From Guyanagaster necrorhizus (lineage: Eukaryota > Basidiomycota > Agaricomycetes > Agaricales > Physalacriaceae): 58,534 nucleotides of DNA. The translations under genes were made by a program, and so were the position numbers. The stretch spans positions 450,795 through 509,328 of the forward strand of contig NW_025064899.1 of assembly GCF_019112545.1 (NCBI RefSeq), written 5' to 3'. The notes beneath the pieces are model-generated. The model searched no databases. It was given only the letters and a program-made list of their open reading frames with translations, and was not told where the DNA came from. Of the stretch, positions 1 through 12,800 are shown piece after piece; within the stretch, counting starts at the first letter, position 1; each line of letters begins with the position of its first letter.

Positions 1-510
1 ATTCTCAGTTACTAGCATATTCTAGTGTGTTATGCAGAATTTGCAAATTATAGGGCTGGACATGTAGCCTGCATATCAGTGGACAGGATAGCTGAACTAG
101 CCAATGTCAGGTCACTTGAAAACAGTGGGCCTAGTCTTGAGTTAGAGCAGAACATGCATATGAAACTGTGCACACAGTAGAAATGAATATCATGAGACTC
201 TGAGTAAGAGTTCTGCCCATTAATAATACTATAAGAGGTTGTATTAAAGCATGACTGCAGAATAGTTAAATACTGTAATGTAACAAGTAAGATAGACAAC
301 ATCATATGATGTGACTATTAATGTGATATGGATGTTCAAACTGAGTGAATGAAACACTTGACAAGGAATAGAAACTGCTGCATGTATAATATCACAGATA
401 TAAAAAATAAAAGTTGTGAGAAACATGTTTAAGTATTTCAGAATGAAAGAGATTTGACAATGGTCTTGAATCCATAGAGAAATTAATGTGTTTTTAAAAA
501 GCAGATGCAG
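1..510. other. AT-rich sequence with no recognised gene
   Basis: This stretch lies beyond the C-terminal end of the decayed transposase on the minus strand. It is almost free of CpG, like the rest of the repeat block. Short open frames of 60-85 codons exist on the minus strand, but none resembles a known protein. It is probably 3' flank of the transposase or older repeat. Confidence 0.5.
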
Positions 511-514
511 TTAT

Positions 515-2388
515 ACAATATTTTCCTTCTCTAGTTCTTCAAGAATGCTATCTGATAGTGCCAGATGCTCTCAATATTATCTGGCTGTCTAAGCAGCCTG
601 TCTATCATTTAACCCACATCCATAGGCATCCATAAATCAAAGAGAACAGTTGACAAATCTAGGGATGAGGATGTTAGCTGCTATTTCCAATCATTTAAGT
701 TATTAAAAAGCTTACTGACACATGCTAACAATGAGAATCTCTTCTAATGCTGCTAAAACATTAGTTTTCAAGTATATCTTTCTGGAAGGATTCAGGGTTA
801 AGTCAGTGCAGCCACTTGGCATAGCCCCAACACTGCTCAATTGAGTTTAGCTTGCAATAAAATTTTAGCAGAAAAATGATCTGTATATCCAATGCCTCAC
901 AAGAGATCTTGAGAAATGATTTTACATTTGCAAAGTCTGGCTGATTGAATAATATCTGATGGCAACAGCAATCCTCAGCAGATGATACATATTTAAAGTC
1001 TTTTCACTCTGCTTTTTTGGTCTTGATATATTTTATGGAAAAGCCATGCTTCTGAAGGATAGTTGCCATTCCCTTAAAGACACCAGCACAAGAATGATCC
1101 TCAGAAAAGTAAAGAGGCTGAGGGGCATCATTGAATATAGCATCCTTTATTTGATTTTTAATCTTTTTATAGGAACTATCAGATTTGCAGACAGGCTTTC
1201 TATGATTATTACATCATGTGATATCAACTAGCCAGTTTTTTCCAGGAGGAGAGATATTCCTTGGCATTTTACATGCAGAAATCTCATTATCTGCATGGTT
1301 TTTATAAGTTGTAGCATTATCATAAATGAAGACATGCTCAATGTCATCATTAAAGTCTGAAAAGATGTCTATAACCTTATTGGCCTATGCAATAATGTCA
1401 TCTGTAGTGAAATATCTATCTCAGTTCTTTTCTGGCTTCATCACTTAGTATGCACTTCTCTTGCCATCAGCTGACTGTAATCAACCAAAGTCTGCTAAGA
1501 AGAAATCTGCAATTATAAGAGAAGCACCCTACTCTCTCTTTTGTGGTATGGCTTGGCTGGTTCTGCAATATGATACCAAGATTTCCTTCAATTGTGGGCA
1601 TGGAAGATGGACTCATTGTGAAACCAGAGAACAATACATTTTCCATTGGGACAGCCTATCAACTGGCTTTCCATCCTTGTCAAAGATCTTCATCCAATGC
1701 TGAAGTTTCTTGATTTTAAGAATAAACACCTTGTCATAGTCTCATACTACATCTGTATGCTCATGCCCATCAACATATTGACTCTTCTTTACTTCCTACC
1801 AGTGATAATCTAATATATAGAGGTATCATTGTGCTGTACACAAGGATATCTTCTTCATTATCTCATGTGTCTCCTTTATATCAGAGTGCATCAAAAATAG
1901 CATAGTCTTCACTGTTGTAATGTCCTTTTCTAGCTCTTGAAGATATAAATTAATGTCTTGAGCTAGGTCTCTGTTAACAAGCATAGTTTCATTCCAATTT
2001 CTATATGAATTTATTAGGAGAAGAGTGTAATTGGACATATATTTATGAACCAATTTGTGAAGAGTCCAAGTGCAGTACATGCCACAAAGTAAAGTAACTG
2101 CAATCCAAAGTGATAAAGCTGCCCACTTTCTATAAGTCAAGGATTTTAGGTCTGTATACAGAGCCAATAGGGACTGCATTCCCTCCATGCATACTCTCTG
2201 AAATAAATCTATATCTATGACTTTATGTCCTTTTTTGTTGTTCCTTGATGAGTATAAAGTATTATAAAGATCCTTTAATGCTGCTAAAGCAACAACAATG
2301 GGTGGTGCTTTCTGCAGCTTTTCATCCCTCCTTGAGGCAGCAGAGAATATATCCTCAAAGAGGTTCACTTCAGTGACAGAGGTTGGAG
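515..2388 (-). pseudogene. Decayed IS630/Tc1-like DDE transposase, main part
   Basis: Minus-strand translation gives, in several frames and with many stops, the blocks of a DDE-superfamily endonuclease family that is common in Agaricomycete genomes. They are an N-terminal helical region (about 2380-1830), a GQYVDGHE-like block near 1765, the first catalytic block WFHNES near 1600 (the expected Asp reads as Asn), an IYDNATT block near 1330, a CCC(H/R) block near 970, an IEQCWGYAK block near 820 carrying the expected Glu, and a final FMDAYxxGLNxxQAA block near 600. Many stops are TGA where Arg is expected, as CpG decay would produce. The frame is cut at 2388 by element G, and the upstream part resumes at 51353. 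Family assignment is from remembered motifs; the decay is plain in the sequence. Confidence 0.75.
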
Positions 2389-2837
2389 TGTCAGACCTAA
2401 CTAGTATGTGACCTGAATGCATGATAAACTAGCATTGTATTGTGTTCATACAGTCATGCTAGAGTCCACTTCCAGTGTTCTGATAGGTAATAGTGCTTTA
2501 AGGCCAGAGACAAGCTAGGCTTGAGAGAAGATAGTGTGGGATAAACTTATAGCTTGAAGCTGAACTACTACAGTAAGAGCTATCCTACTTATATACTGTT
2601 CTGCTTGTAATAAATATAACTACTACCTATTGTGTTGTTCTGTTCTATGATACTGATACTGCTTGATCATCAGGGATGAGACAATGAGGAATTGTCTGTG
2701 GGTGAGGTGACTGAGTATAATGGTGTTTTGTCTGTTGTGATTATCTAATCTTCTCATGCCCTTCAAAAAAGTGCTCAAAATAAGATAGACATCCTGATAA
2801 GATAAGAAAAGAAAAAGATATGGAGAAAATCATAATA
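2389..2837 (-). repeat. Left (3') LTR of element G
   Basis: It aligns along its full length with 50903-51352. It starts with TG and ends in TA, where the partner ends in CA, a C-to-T change at the terminus. The sequence just inside it, ending with the ccccctctg stretch, is the complement of the polypurine tract, which fixes the element's orientation. Confidence 0.9.
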
Positions 2838-4254
2838 TCACCCCCTCTGTAAGACCATTGTTCTGATAGATTAATTGATGAAAATTTCATAGTCATGAAT
2901 GGTGTCATCCATATTGAGGTTCTGCTTGTGAATGCATTGGTTGGATTCAGGATCATATTCTTTTCATTTGACTAGATAGTAGATGATAGTATGACTACCA
3001 CCACCATATGCTCAGACTTTGCAAAGCTTGTGATCCAGAATTTGTTTGACCTCATAATATTCTTTATCTATGATTAGAATCAGCTCAGGAGGAGGTGGAG
3101 CCTCTTGGTTGGAGAAAGCCAGTGCATTGTAGGGTGTCAGGAGTGTTTTGTTGAATACTAGGTGCATTCACCAGGTGTTGGGGAATTTTAGATAGTAAGC
3201 AGAAGTGCCAACTTTTGCTAGTATAAGAAAGAGCCCAGTTTATTTGTCAGTGAGTTTGCATTTTAGCCAGAGGAGATAAAAGTTGCTGGCAGCCAGCCAG
3301 ACTTTGCTATTAAGGGAGTATTCATGAGCAGGCTGTCAGTGTTTGTTGTATTGTGTCTTCATGGTGGCAGCAGCCTTTTTGAGGGCAACATGCATTTTGG
3401 TGTGAATCATCAACATGAGCTGTGCAAAGTCAGATAATGTGAGGGTTGTAGTGTTGTGTCAGTTTGTGACCATAACATGGGAATGATGTCCATGGTTAAT
3501 ATAGAAGGGGGCCTTATTAGTCACAGAATGAATACAGTTATTGTGTTGGAATGCTGCCAGGGCAAGCCACTCAGTCCAGTTGTCCTGTCTATGATTGATG
3601 AACATCTGAAGGTACTTCTCAATTTCTTGATTGATGCATTCAGTTTGCCTATCAGTTTGCAGGTGATAGGTGGTTGATACATTGCTTCAGATGTTAAGAA
3701 GACAATAGAGATCATCAAGAAATTTGGAGACAAATTGTGGACCACAGTCTGAAATGACAACTTGGGGCATTCCATGTTTTGCATAAACCTCATTGCATAG
3801 AATCTTGGCCCAGCCCTTAGAAGATAGTTCTGTTGAGCATGTGATTGAAATGATTGCTTTTGAGAACTGATCAATGATGATGATAATGATATCATAGCTA
3901 TTACAGTCAGAGAGTCCAGTGATCATGTCAACTGAGATGTGGGTTTATGGTTCTGTGGGAACCTCATTCAGGTGAAGTGAGACAGCTCATGTCTGCATGC
4001 TTGACTTGGTCTGTTGACAAGCTTTTCATCTCTTAATATATTTCTTAATGTCCTGCCTCATTTTTAGCCACTAATAATTCTTTAATACCAACTCCTTTGT
4101 CTTTGTGATCCCTGGGTGTCCTGCAGTGACATAGTCATGAGACATCACAATAATCTCCTCTTGGAGAGCATAGTTGTGGGGAATGTAGATTCAATTATCA
4201 TAGTAAATCAAGTCTCCTGACTTAGTTATGTCCTACTTGTGATTGATTGATAGA
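2838..4254 (-). pseudogene. Element G pol, 3' part: integrase and chromodomain
   Basis: Read on the minus strand, a chromodomain remnant (a KEYDPESNQ-like block near 2935) follows the integrase. Integrase core blocks are readable in separate frames: a GMPQVVISDCGPQFVSKFL block at about 3700-3780 with the second catalytic Asp, and the downstream Glu-containing QTxxQTExINQEIEKYL block near 3620-3670. The zinc-binding part lies around 4010-4120. The frame is cut at 4259 by the B/D insertion and continues at 38033. It is non-functional. Confidence 0.8.
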
Positions 4255-4259
4255 GCAAT

Positions 4260-4720
4260 TGTTAGGCCCAGATGACATGTGACTACTGACACATGATAAA
4301 CAGATGCTGTATTGTGTTCATACAGTCACACCTGAGTTCACTTGTTGTGCAGCAGGATTGTGCATTCAAGATCAAAGATTAGTTGACTCAAGATAGAATA
4401 GTGATGATAAAGAATAGTTCAAGACTAGAGATATATGGCATTGTCTATGCTACTTATATACTGTTTGTCTCATAGCTAATTATAGTCCTACTAATTGTGT
4501 AGCTAAGTGCAATAGTGCTGACTGCTGGATCATATCATGGTTACCTATGAAAGAAATGCTGTCCAGTTGTCAGGGCATTGCTAGATGTTGAGAGACAATA
4601 GGTGATTATGCTGACTAAGAGTGTCTCATGGTTCCTAGATGCTTGTGTTAGATGCTCTGACTAAGCATAAAGAGAGGTTAGAGGTCAAAATAAGAAAGAA
4701 AAGGTGAAAAAATTGTAACA
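4260..4720 (-). repeat. Left LTR of the B/D tandem
   Basis: It aligns with 21760-22219 and 37587-38032. It begins TGTTAGGCCCA and ends TTGTAACA. The complement of a polypurine tract (ttactccctcctt) follows directly inside. Confidence 0.9.
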
Positions 4721-5020
4721 TTACTCCCTCCTTAAGATCATCATCCTGATAGTTTAATTTAGGGATAATTCATATTTGTGTATGATCTCATTCACATTCA
4801 TGCATTTCTCATTGACCCATTGGTTTGATTCTGGTTCATACTCTTTCCAGCTGATCAGATAATCCACTGTTGTCATCATTCTGCCTCCTCTGTGCCTTAA
4901 TTTGTTGAGTCTTGTAATTGAGGACTTGGTCAATTTCATAATGTTCCTCATCCTCAATGATGTCAGGATGTGGTGCAGGTGGTTTTTCCTGGTTAGGGAA
5001 GGCAGATGTGACATACAGTG
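4721..5020 (-). pseudogene. Element B chromodomain and integrase C-terminus
   Basis: The minus strand encodes the chromodomain TVDYLISWKEYEPESNQW within about 4770-4900, nearly uninterrupted. Upstream of it is the integrase C-terminal tail (about 4900-5020). The chromodomain is the targeting module of chromoviruses and binds modified histones in studied members. The integrase reading is interrupted at 5020 by insertion F and resumes at 6814. Confidence 0.85.
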
Positions 5021-6807
5021 ATATGCCCTCTCTATGTTCAGACATGTAAAATTGCAAAAATTGAGATTACATGGACTGCATTTCAGTCTAGTAAGCATGT
5101 AACTGAGAATAGAATAAGAGCACACAGAAACCTAGCCATCATAAGGCTAAACTAAAGTAATAAGAAGCAGAGTGCATGGCCTAGTAGCAGACTAATACCA
5201 GAGGGGTTAGACTGCATATGAGGTTCTAGCATTTGGCCCTAAATGCACCAATACTATTACAAGAAGGTATGCTAAAAATAAAAAGAATATGATCAAAATA
5301 TGATCAGCAATTCTGATCACATTGATCAATGATGCACTGATGGAACATGCTTTAGAACAGAGAACTGAGATCCAAAGAAAGGTATCTGAATAATTGGGTG
5401 CTGAACAGAGAAATGACATGATGGCAACAAAGGAATAGATAGAGGAATACTACCCTCAGAGATAAATAGCATGTGTACTGCTCAGAGACTTGCATGCATA
5501 CTTACAGTGCCTTAGCATGCTTAACACAGTGAGAGACTCTGCATCATACCATAGTATGACACATACTATATTGGGTAAGCTAATTAATGCATGTTAGGCC
5601 AGAAGCAGTGCAATTTATGAGCTGGAGGGAATGTTGAGACACTGAAAAAGGAGAATATAACTATTGTGGCTGACTCCAGATATGGGAGATAACCCTGGGG
5701 GTTCAGAACAGTTTACCACTGTCAGGAATGTGTCACTGAGGCAAAAAGAAAGCAAGCAGACCTGGCTAGGCCAGCTAGCAAGAAAACATTATACAGTCCT
5801 GGCCCAAAAGAGAATAAGCACAGCAACTGCAATATGCATATGAATAACACCTGTGAGATCTGGCACAGAGTCCCACACTTTGAAGATACTATAGTAGGAT
5901 TGTATTAGTAAGTACCATAGTAGAGTATTTAAATACAGTATTGTATGAATAGAATACAAGTTTCTGACCTCCACAGTTATAGTGTATTGGGCACAGAAAG
6001 CCTTGTGCTCTAGCTCTGGATTTGTGTTTGTAACTTTGGGCAAGAGAATAAACTGATTATTGGATATTATTAAGAGCACTGTGAGAACTAAGTAAGGTAT
6101 CAAAGCTCACAAAGGACTTGAGCCCAGTTTGATAAGAGGTTTTAGATTGCACTCTAATCTGAGAATAAGAGAGCAGTGTCTGAAAGGCATCATCTTGAGT
6201 TTTTGAGGTATTTGTGATGTGCAGTGCTACAGGTGGCAGAGGTTCAAACCCTTTGGTCTGTCAGATGGTGTTTTCTTATGTTTTGTGTCTCTGGATTGCA
6301 TAGGTTTGAATCCTGTGGGTCTATGATCAGTTTGAAAACTTGTGAACAGGAATCTGTGCTCTTTGGCACTTGTGGATGTGTTTGTGATTGGTTTTTGCTT
6401 AGAGTGCAAAGCTTTGAGTTATGTATTATATGTGTTAGAGATCTTGAGGTGATCTGAGCTGTGTGTAGGACTTTTTTTGGAGAGTTTTGTGAGAGAGTTT
6501 TGATGTATTGTATTGAGCTGCAGTATCCTTTGTCTTGAGGCTCAGCAACATCTGTTGCCATCTCTTGTTTTGATAAAACAAAAAGCTTTAAGACTTAGAG
6601 AGACCTCAGACCATTATAAGCATGCTATTACTGTTCATGTGCTGTGATCTCATTGAAAAAGACAATTATATTTGTTGACTACTACTTTTATCACATTATA
6701 GTCCCCCCATGAACTAAGAGTTTTATGTATGTGTTGGTGTGAGTGTGGTCAGTGGATAGTGCTCTGCTGTATCCATTTTTACCTTGCATGCACTCAGATC
6801 CTCTTCA
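5021..6807. mobile_element. Insertion F: unclassified 1.8-kb non-coding insert
   Basis: Aligning element B with D, A and E shows that the integrase C-terminal sequence is contiguous if 5021-6813 is removed. The hexamer acagtg stands on both sides (5015-5020 and 6808-6813), the mark of a target duplication. The insert has no TG..CA ends, no obvious terminal inverted repeat and no convincing coding region; its open frames of up to 105 codons are not recognisable. Two tRNA-like T-arms lie at 6238-6316. A SINE-like or composite tRNA-derived element is possible, but the length is large for a SINE. Confidence 0.65.
6238..6316 (+). other. Two tRNA-like T-arms inside insertion F
   Basis: At 6238-6254 a five-base stem AGAGG/CCTTT closes a seven-base loop TTCAAAC. 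At 6300-6316 a stem ATAGG/CCTGT closes the loop TTTGAAT. Both have the exact 5-7-5 geometry of a tRNA T-arm, and both loops are one CpG-decay step from TTCGAAC or TTCGAAT, the B box of RNA polymerase III promoters. A clear A box or acceptor stem was not found, so these are probably relics of tRNA-derived repeats rather than tRNA genes. Confidence 0.5.
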
Positions 6808-6813
6808 ACAGTG

Positions 6814-9359
6814 TAAGAAGTGTTTCATTAAAGATGTCATAGATGTGCCATGATGTGAGCAGATGGAGTTTGTAGGCAGACATTCTAACTTTGGATATGA
6901 TTGAGAATGGGCCCATATGTTTGTCAGAAAGTTTACACTTCAGTCGTGGGAGATGGAGGTTGATTATATCCAGCCAGACTTTATCATTAATCTGATAGGA
7001 GTGGGCTGGTCATTGGCATTTGTCATATTGGGTTTTCATGGAATTAGCAGCTTTTTTTAGGGCAGTCTTTATTTTAAGGTGGATCTTTGCTATTTTGGCC
7101 ACAGAGTCTGTAGAAGCAGGGGTGGTTGTTCATTATTTGGTGTTATGAGTGACAGAAGGATGTTGCCTATAGTTAATGAAGAATAGGCTTCTGCCCATTA
7201 TAGAGTGGACTCTGTTATTGTGTTGGAATGCTGCCAATGCAAGCCATTCCACCCAGTCATCTTGCTGGTAATTGATGAACATCTGTAGATACTTCTCAAT
7301 TTCTTGATTGATATATTTGGTTTGTCCATCAGTCTATGAGTGATAGGCAGTCAAGGCATTACTGCAGATGCCAAGTAACTGATATAAGTCATCCAGAAAC
7401 TTGAATATGAATTGCAGTCCATGATCAGAGATGATTACTTGTGGCATACCATATTTGGCATAGATCTTGTCTCTAAGGATTCATGCCCACCCCTCTGAGG
7501 ATAACTCTATTGAGCATGTGATTGGAATAATCATCTTAGAGAATCTGTTGATGATCATAATGGTCACATTGAATCTGTTACACTTTGGGAGCCTCATGAT
7601 CATGTCAATCAATATGTGGGTCTATGATTGGATTAGCATCTCATTCAGATAAAGTGGGGCTGGTCAGGTCTGATTGGAGGTCTTTGCACATTGGCAGGTC
7701 TCACACCCCTTTATATACTTCTCTATGTCCTGTCCCAGTTTCAGCCACCAATACTCCCTTAGTACCAACTTCTTAGTCTTGGAGATTCCTGGGTGTCTAG
7801 CAGTAGCATGATCATAGCTGAAGGAAATAACCTCCCCCTATAATGCTGTGACCTTTGGGATGTAGAGTTGTCCATCATAATAGAGGAGGCTATCCACTAT
7901 GGTGATCTCTCATTCATGGTTTAGGGATGTGATGATTCCTTGGTCCCATAGGCTTGGTTGCCTAACTGCACTATGAATTTGGGTGTGTACCTCTTCCTCT
8001 GTCAGCATAATTAGGGCCTGAAAGTGTTCTGACTTTAATACAATGACTTTCTTGTTGTCCTCCTCTCTCTGTCTATGATTGGCCTGTCAACTTAGGAGAT
8101 CAGCCTTCTTGTTGGCTGTTTCTGCTTTATGATATAGCATGTACTGGTACTTGGAGAGGTCAGTGACCCATTGCACTTGTTGTCAGTTCAACTTCTGAGA
8201 GAGTCAAAAGTATCATAGGTTCTGATGGTCCATCCACACCTCAAAGGTTTGAGTCACACTGATGAGATAATGCCACCACTCGATCAGAGCAAGCATGATG
8301 GCTAAGAGCTCCTTATCATAAATCTCATAATTTCATTCCATGACAGTCAACACCTTGGAAAGAAATGTGACTGGTCTCCACTTCTCTGCCTGTTCCTGAA
8401 ATAGTACTACTCTGATGGCTCCTTCACTGGAGTCAGCCTCTACTCTGAATCTCCTATCCTGTGTTGGTATAGTGAGGATGACATCCTCAGCTAGTCATTG
8501 CTTGAGGTCATAAAATACAGCCTGTTGGGAGATTCTCCATATCTATATCATTTTACCAGTGAGCTGGATTATAGATCATATGATCCTACTATAGTTCTGA
8601 ATAAATCATCAGTAAAAGTTTTTGAACTCCAAAAAGCTCTGTAGCTCCTTCTTTGTGAGCTCTGGCCATTCAGTTACTCCAGTGATCTTGATCAGGTCCA
8701 TTTGGATGCTTTCTTTGCTAATGATTACCTCCAAGTACTCAGTTTCCAGTACTTTGAACTCACACTTCTCTGCTTTGAGATACAACTTATGTTTCCTCAT
8801 TAGCTGGAGAACTTAGCAAAGTAGATGTCAGTGTTCCTTCTTCTCCTTAGACATAATGAGTATATTGTCCAGGTAGATAGTTACCTTTTTGGTCATGATG
8901 AGATCTTTGAAAATGTCATTCATCATCCATTGAAAGATGGCAGGTGAATTGGTCAGGCTGACAAACATGACCATTAGTTTGAATAGCCCTCAATTCATCT
9001 GAAAAGTGGCCTTCCACTTGTCACCTTTCTTGATTCTGACATTGTTATACCTCTACTGGATGTCAAGTGTCATGTAGTAGTGGGCCCCTCTGAGTTTATC
9101 TATTAGTTTGGATATCAGAGGTAATAGATACCAGTTCTTAATGGTCATCTCATTGAGTTTTTGATAGTCCTGCACTGGTTGCAACTTCCCATCCTTCTTA
9201 TTCATGAAAAAGAATGGTGATACCATAGGCAACTTGGAGGGTCAAATCCATCCACTGGTTAGGTTCTTCTCTATGAACTTGTTGAGTTCTTGTTGTTCAA
9301 GGTGGCTGAGTGGATAGGTTTTGCAGTCAAGGTTAGCATTCATGTTTGAGATCAGTTTG
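6814..9359 (-). pseudogene. Element B pol: integrase, RNase H, RT
   Basis: Minus-strand blocks in order from high to low coordinates are reverse transcriptase (about 9350-8580), RNase H (about 8560-7900), integrase zinc-binding region (about 7830-7680) and integrase core and C-terminus (about 7660-6814). The RT active site, near 8870, reads YLDN instead of YLDD. The block KAEKCEFKVLETEYL at 8720-8780 is the RT thumb. Many stops are present. At 9364 the RT is cut by element A, and it resumes at 17410 with the DxKxW-type N-terminal lobe. Confidence 0.8.
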
Positions 9360-9364
9360 ATTGT

Positions 9365-9831
9365 TGTTAGGCCCAAGCATCACATGAACTGATACATGTG
9401 ATAAACAGGTGTCTCTTCACACTTAAGGGATCAGCTGAGTCCACTATCATGTATCCATATTGGTGTGTCACAAGGTCAGAGATAGACTTGAGGTAGAATA
9501 GTAATTGTAAACTTTAGCTTGAAGCTGGGGGTTACCAGCAAGAGTGAGCCTCCTTAAATACATTATATGGTCTGCTAATAATATCCTATACTAATTGTAT
9601 GTTTCTCTGTCCTGGTTGCTCATTGTCCTAGAGCATTGTTACCATACATAAAAGGTCAATTGTGCATTCATCATTGGTCACTGGTTGCATCAAAGAACCA
9701 TGATGAGGTTAGCTTTGTTGTGATGACCAAGCCTTCCCATGGTCCTAAGCACCTGTCTTTGACACCTTGACTAAGTGTAAATAGGGGCTTTATAATGAAA
9801 AGAAAGAGAAAGAGAGGGAAAAATCATAACA
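9365..9831 (-). repeat. Left (3') LTR of element A
   Basis: It starts TGTTAGGCCCAAGC and ends AATCATAACA. The complement of the polypurine tract (attaccccctt) follows at 9831-9842. Confidence 0.93.
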
Positions 9832-12800
9832 TTACCCCCTTCTTAAGACCATCATCCCAATGGCTTAATTTAAGGATAATTTATAATTGTGAATTGCTTC
9901 TGCTGCATCCATCAGTTTTTTGTTGATCTATTGGTTGGATTCAGGGCCATATCCTTTCCAGCTAATCAGGTAGTCAACTGTTGTCATCATTCTACCACCT
10001 TTTGCTTTGACTTTGCAGAGCTTGTGATTTAGAACTTAATCAATTTCATAATATTCTTCATCATTGATTAGGTCAGGAGGTGGTGGGGGAATCTGTTCTG
10101 GTTCAGAAAGGCAGGTGCAACATATGGGGTTAGGAGTGTTTCATTAAAGACATTGTGGATTTTCCAGGATGAAGGAAGTTGGAGTCTATAAGCACTAGTG
10201 CCGATCTTGGAAATGATTTGGAAGGGGCCCATGCACTTGTTGCTGAGCTTTTGTTTTGGCCAGGGCAGATGGAGATTCATTGTGTCCAGCCAGACTTTGT
10301 CATTTACAGAGTATTCGTGGGCTGGGCAATGATGTTTGTTGTATTGCACTTTCATGGAAGTGGCAGTCTTTTCTAATGCCATTTTTGTTTCACTGTGGAT
10401 CTTTGCTATTGTAGAGGCAAAGTCCATTGAGGCAGATGTGGTTGTGCAGTGTCATTCTATTTGTGTAATGTTTGGGTGTCACCCATGATTGATAAAGAAC
10501 AGCATTTTTCCCATTGCCAAATAAACCTGATTGTTGTGCTAGAAAGCTGCTAGTGCCAATCATTCTACTCAGTCATCTTGCTGGTAGTTGATGAAAAGCT
10601 GAAGATACTTTTCAACTTCTTGGTTGGCATATTCTGTTTGCCCATCAGTTTGTGAATGGTATGTGGTAGATGCATTGTGTTTAATGTGTAGTAATCAATA
10701 GAGGTTGTCTAGGAATTTAGAGACAAATTGTGGTCCTCTATCTGGAATAACAACTTGCGGCATGCTGTATTTTGCATATACCTCATCTTGTAATAGCTTT
10801 GCCCATCCTTCTGAGGTTAATTTGGTCAAACAGATGATTGGGATGATTACCTTCAAGAAGCAATCAACAATGATAATGATTACATCATATCTATTACATT
10901 CTGGTAGTCCAGTGATCATATCAACAGAAATGTGGATCCATGGCAAAGATGGGATCTCATTTGGGTGTAAGGGAGCAGCATGAGCTTGTGTCAATGTTTT
11001 TCCCTGCTGACAGATTTCACATGCTTTAATGTATGCAGTAATGTTGTTGCCTATTTTAGGCCACCAGTATTCTCACAACACCAACTTCTTGGTCTTGGTG
11101 ATGCCAGAGTGGCTGGCAGTAGCATGATTATGGCATGTGGTGATGATTTCACCTCGGAGTCCCTGGTCTTGCAGGATGTAAATGCATCTGTCATAACAGA
11201 TCATTCCTCCTTTCTTCATCATTCCTTGTTCATGATTAAGGGAGAAGGCAATTCACTGGTCCCATTTGTGGCTATCACAAGTCACACTTTTTATGTGTTC
11301 ATGAATTTCCTCTTCTGTTGGCATTATCATGGCCCTGAAATGTTCAGGGCATAATAGTGTTACTCCTTTGTTGTTGGCTCCCCCTTGGTTGTGGTCTGCC
11401 CTCTGGCTGAGTAGGTCAGCTTTTTTGTTGGTGGTTCCTGCTTTGTGGTGGAACATGTATTGGTATTGGCTTAACTCAGTAACCCATCTCACCTGTTGAT
11501 GATTGAGTTTCTGTGGTTGTTCGAAGTATCGGAGGTTTTGGTGGTCAGTTCAGATTTTGAAAACCTCAGCTGCCTCAATTAGATAGTGTCACCATTCTTT
11601 GAGAGCAAGCATGATGGTGAGAAGCTCCTTGTCATATATTTTGTAGTTCTGTTTCATGACAGTGAGTGCTTTTGACAGGAATGTGACTGGTCGCTATTTG
11701 TTGTCTTGTTCTTGGGACAAGATGGCCCCAATAGCCTCCTCGCTTGAGTCAGCTTCAACTCGAAACCTCTCTTCCTGAGTTGGGATAGTGAGTATGACAT
11801 CTTCCACTAGTCGTCTCTTGAGGTCATTGAAGGTGGTTTGCTAGGAGAGACCCCAGGTCCAAGAGGCATTGCCAGTTAGTTGCATTATTGGGTGGACTAC
11901 CTTGCTATAGTTACAGATAAAGTGTTGGTAGAAGTTTGTAAATCTGAGAAATGATTGGAGCTCCTTCTTTCTGGTCAGCTTGGGCCACTCCGTTACCCCT
12001 GCAACCTTGACTGAATCCATCTGAATACTCTCTTTAGAGATGATAACTCCCAAATATTCTGTCTTGAGCACTTCAAACTCACATTTTTCAGCCTTGAGGA
12101 ATAGTCTGTGCTTCCTCATGAGGCTTAGTACCTATTGTGTCAGCTCCCTGTGCTCCTTCTTTGTTTTGGACATGATTAGAATGTTATTGAGGTAAATGGT
12201 GACCTTTCCAGTGGCAATGAGGTTTTTGAATATGTCATTCATCATCTATTGGAATGTGGCCAGGAAATTGGTGAGTCCAAAGAACATCACCATCAGCTCA
12301 AACAGTCTCTGATTGGTTCTGAATGCTGCCTTTCATTTGTCACCCTTCTTGATGCAGACATTATTATACCCCCATCAGATGTCGAGTTTTGTGTAGTACT
12401 TGGCACCTCAGAGCTTGTCCATCAGTTCAGAGATCAACAGTAGTGGGTATTGATTTTTTATGGTCATCTCATTAAGCTTCTGGTAGTCCTGGACTGGCTG
12501 GAGTTTTCTATCCTTCTTCTTAACAAAGAAGAATGATGATGCCATAGGGGATTTGGAGGGTCTTATTCATCTGCTAGACAAGTTCTTATTGAGAAACTTA
12601 TTGAGCTCTTGTTATTCATGATTATCCAGTGGGTAGGTCTTGCAGTTCAGATTGGCATTCATGTTCAGAACTAGTTCGATGGCATGGTCTCAGGGCTTTG
12701 GCTTTGGCAACTCATCAAAACTCTCCTTCTCGAACAAGTCCTTAAAGTCATGTGCCCAGTCAAGTACCATTTCTTCAAAGGTTTTCTCTGCCTTCTGTTT

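Noticed and set aside
1826..2422. 198-codon open frame on the minus strand with an apparent transmembrane helix and coiled coil, looking like a membrane protein
   Set aside because: Its second half matches the N-terminal region of the DDE transposase, which continues at 1800-515, and its first codons lie in the LTR of G. The hydrophobic stretch is best explained by Arg codons decayed from CGN to TGN.
6730..6807. Possible third tRNA-like sequence with an A-box-like TGGTCAGTGGAT at the right end of insertion F
   Set aside because: The A box is one base short, no 5-7-5 T-arm can be formed downstream, and no acceptor stem pairs. It is too weak to list as an RNA gene.
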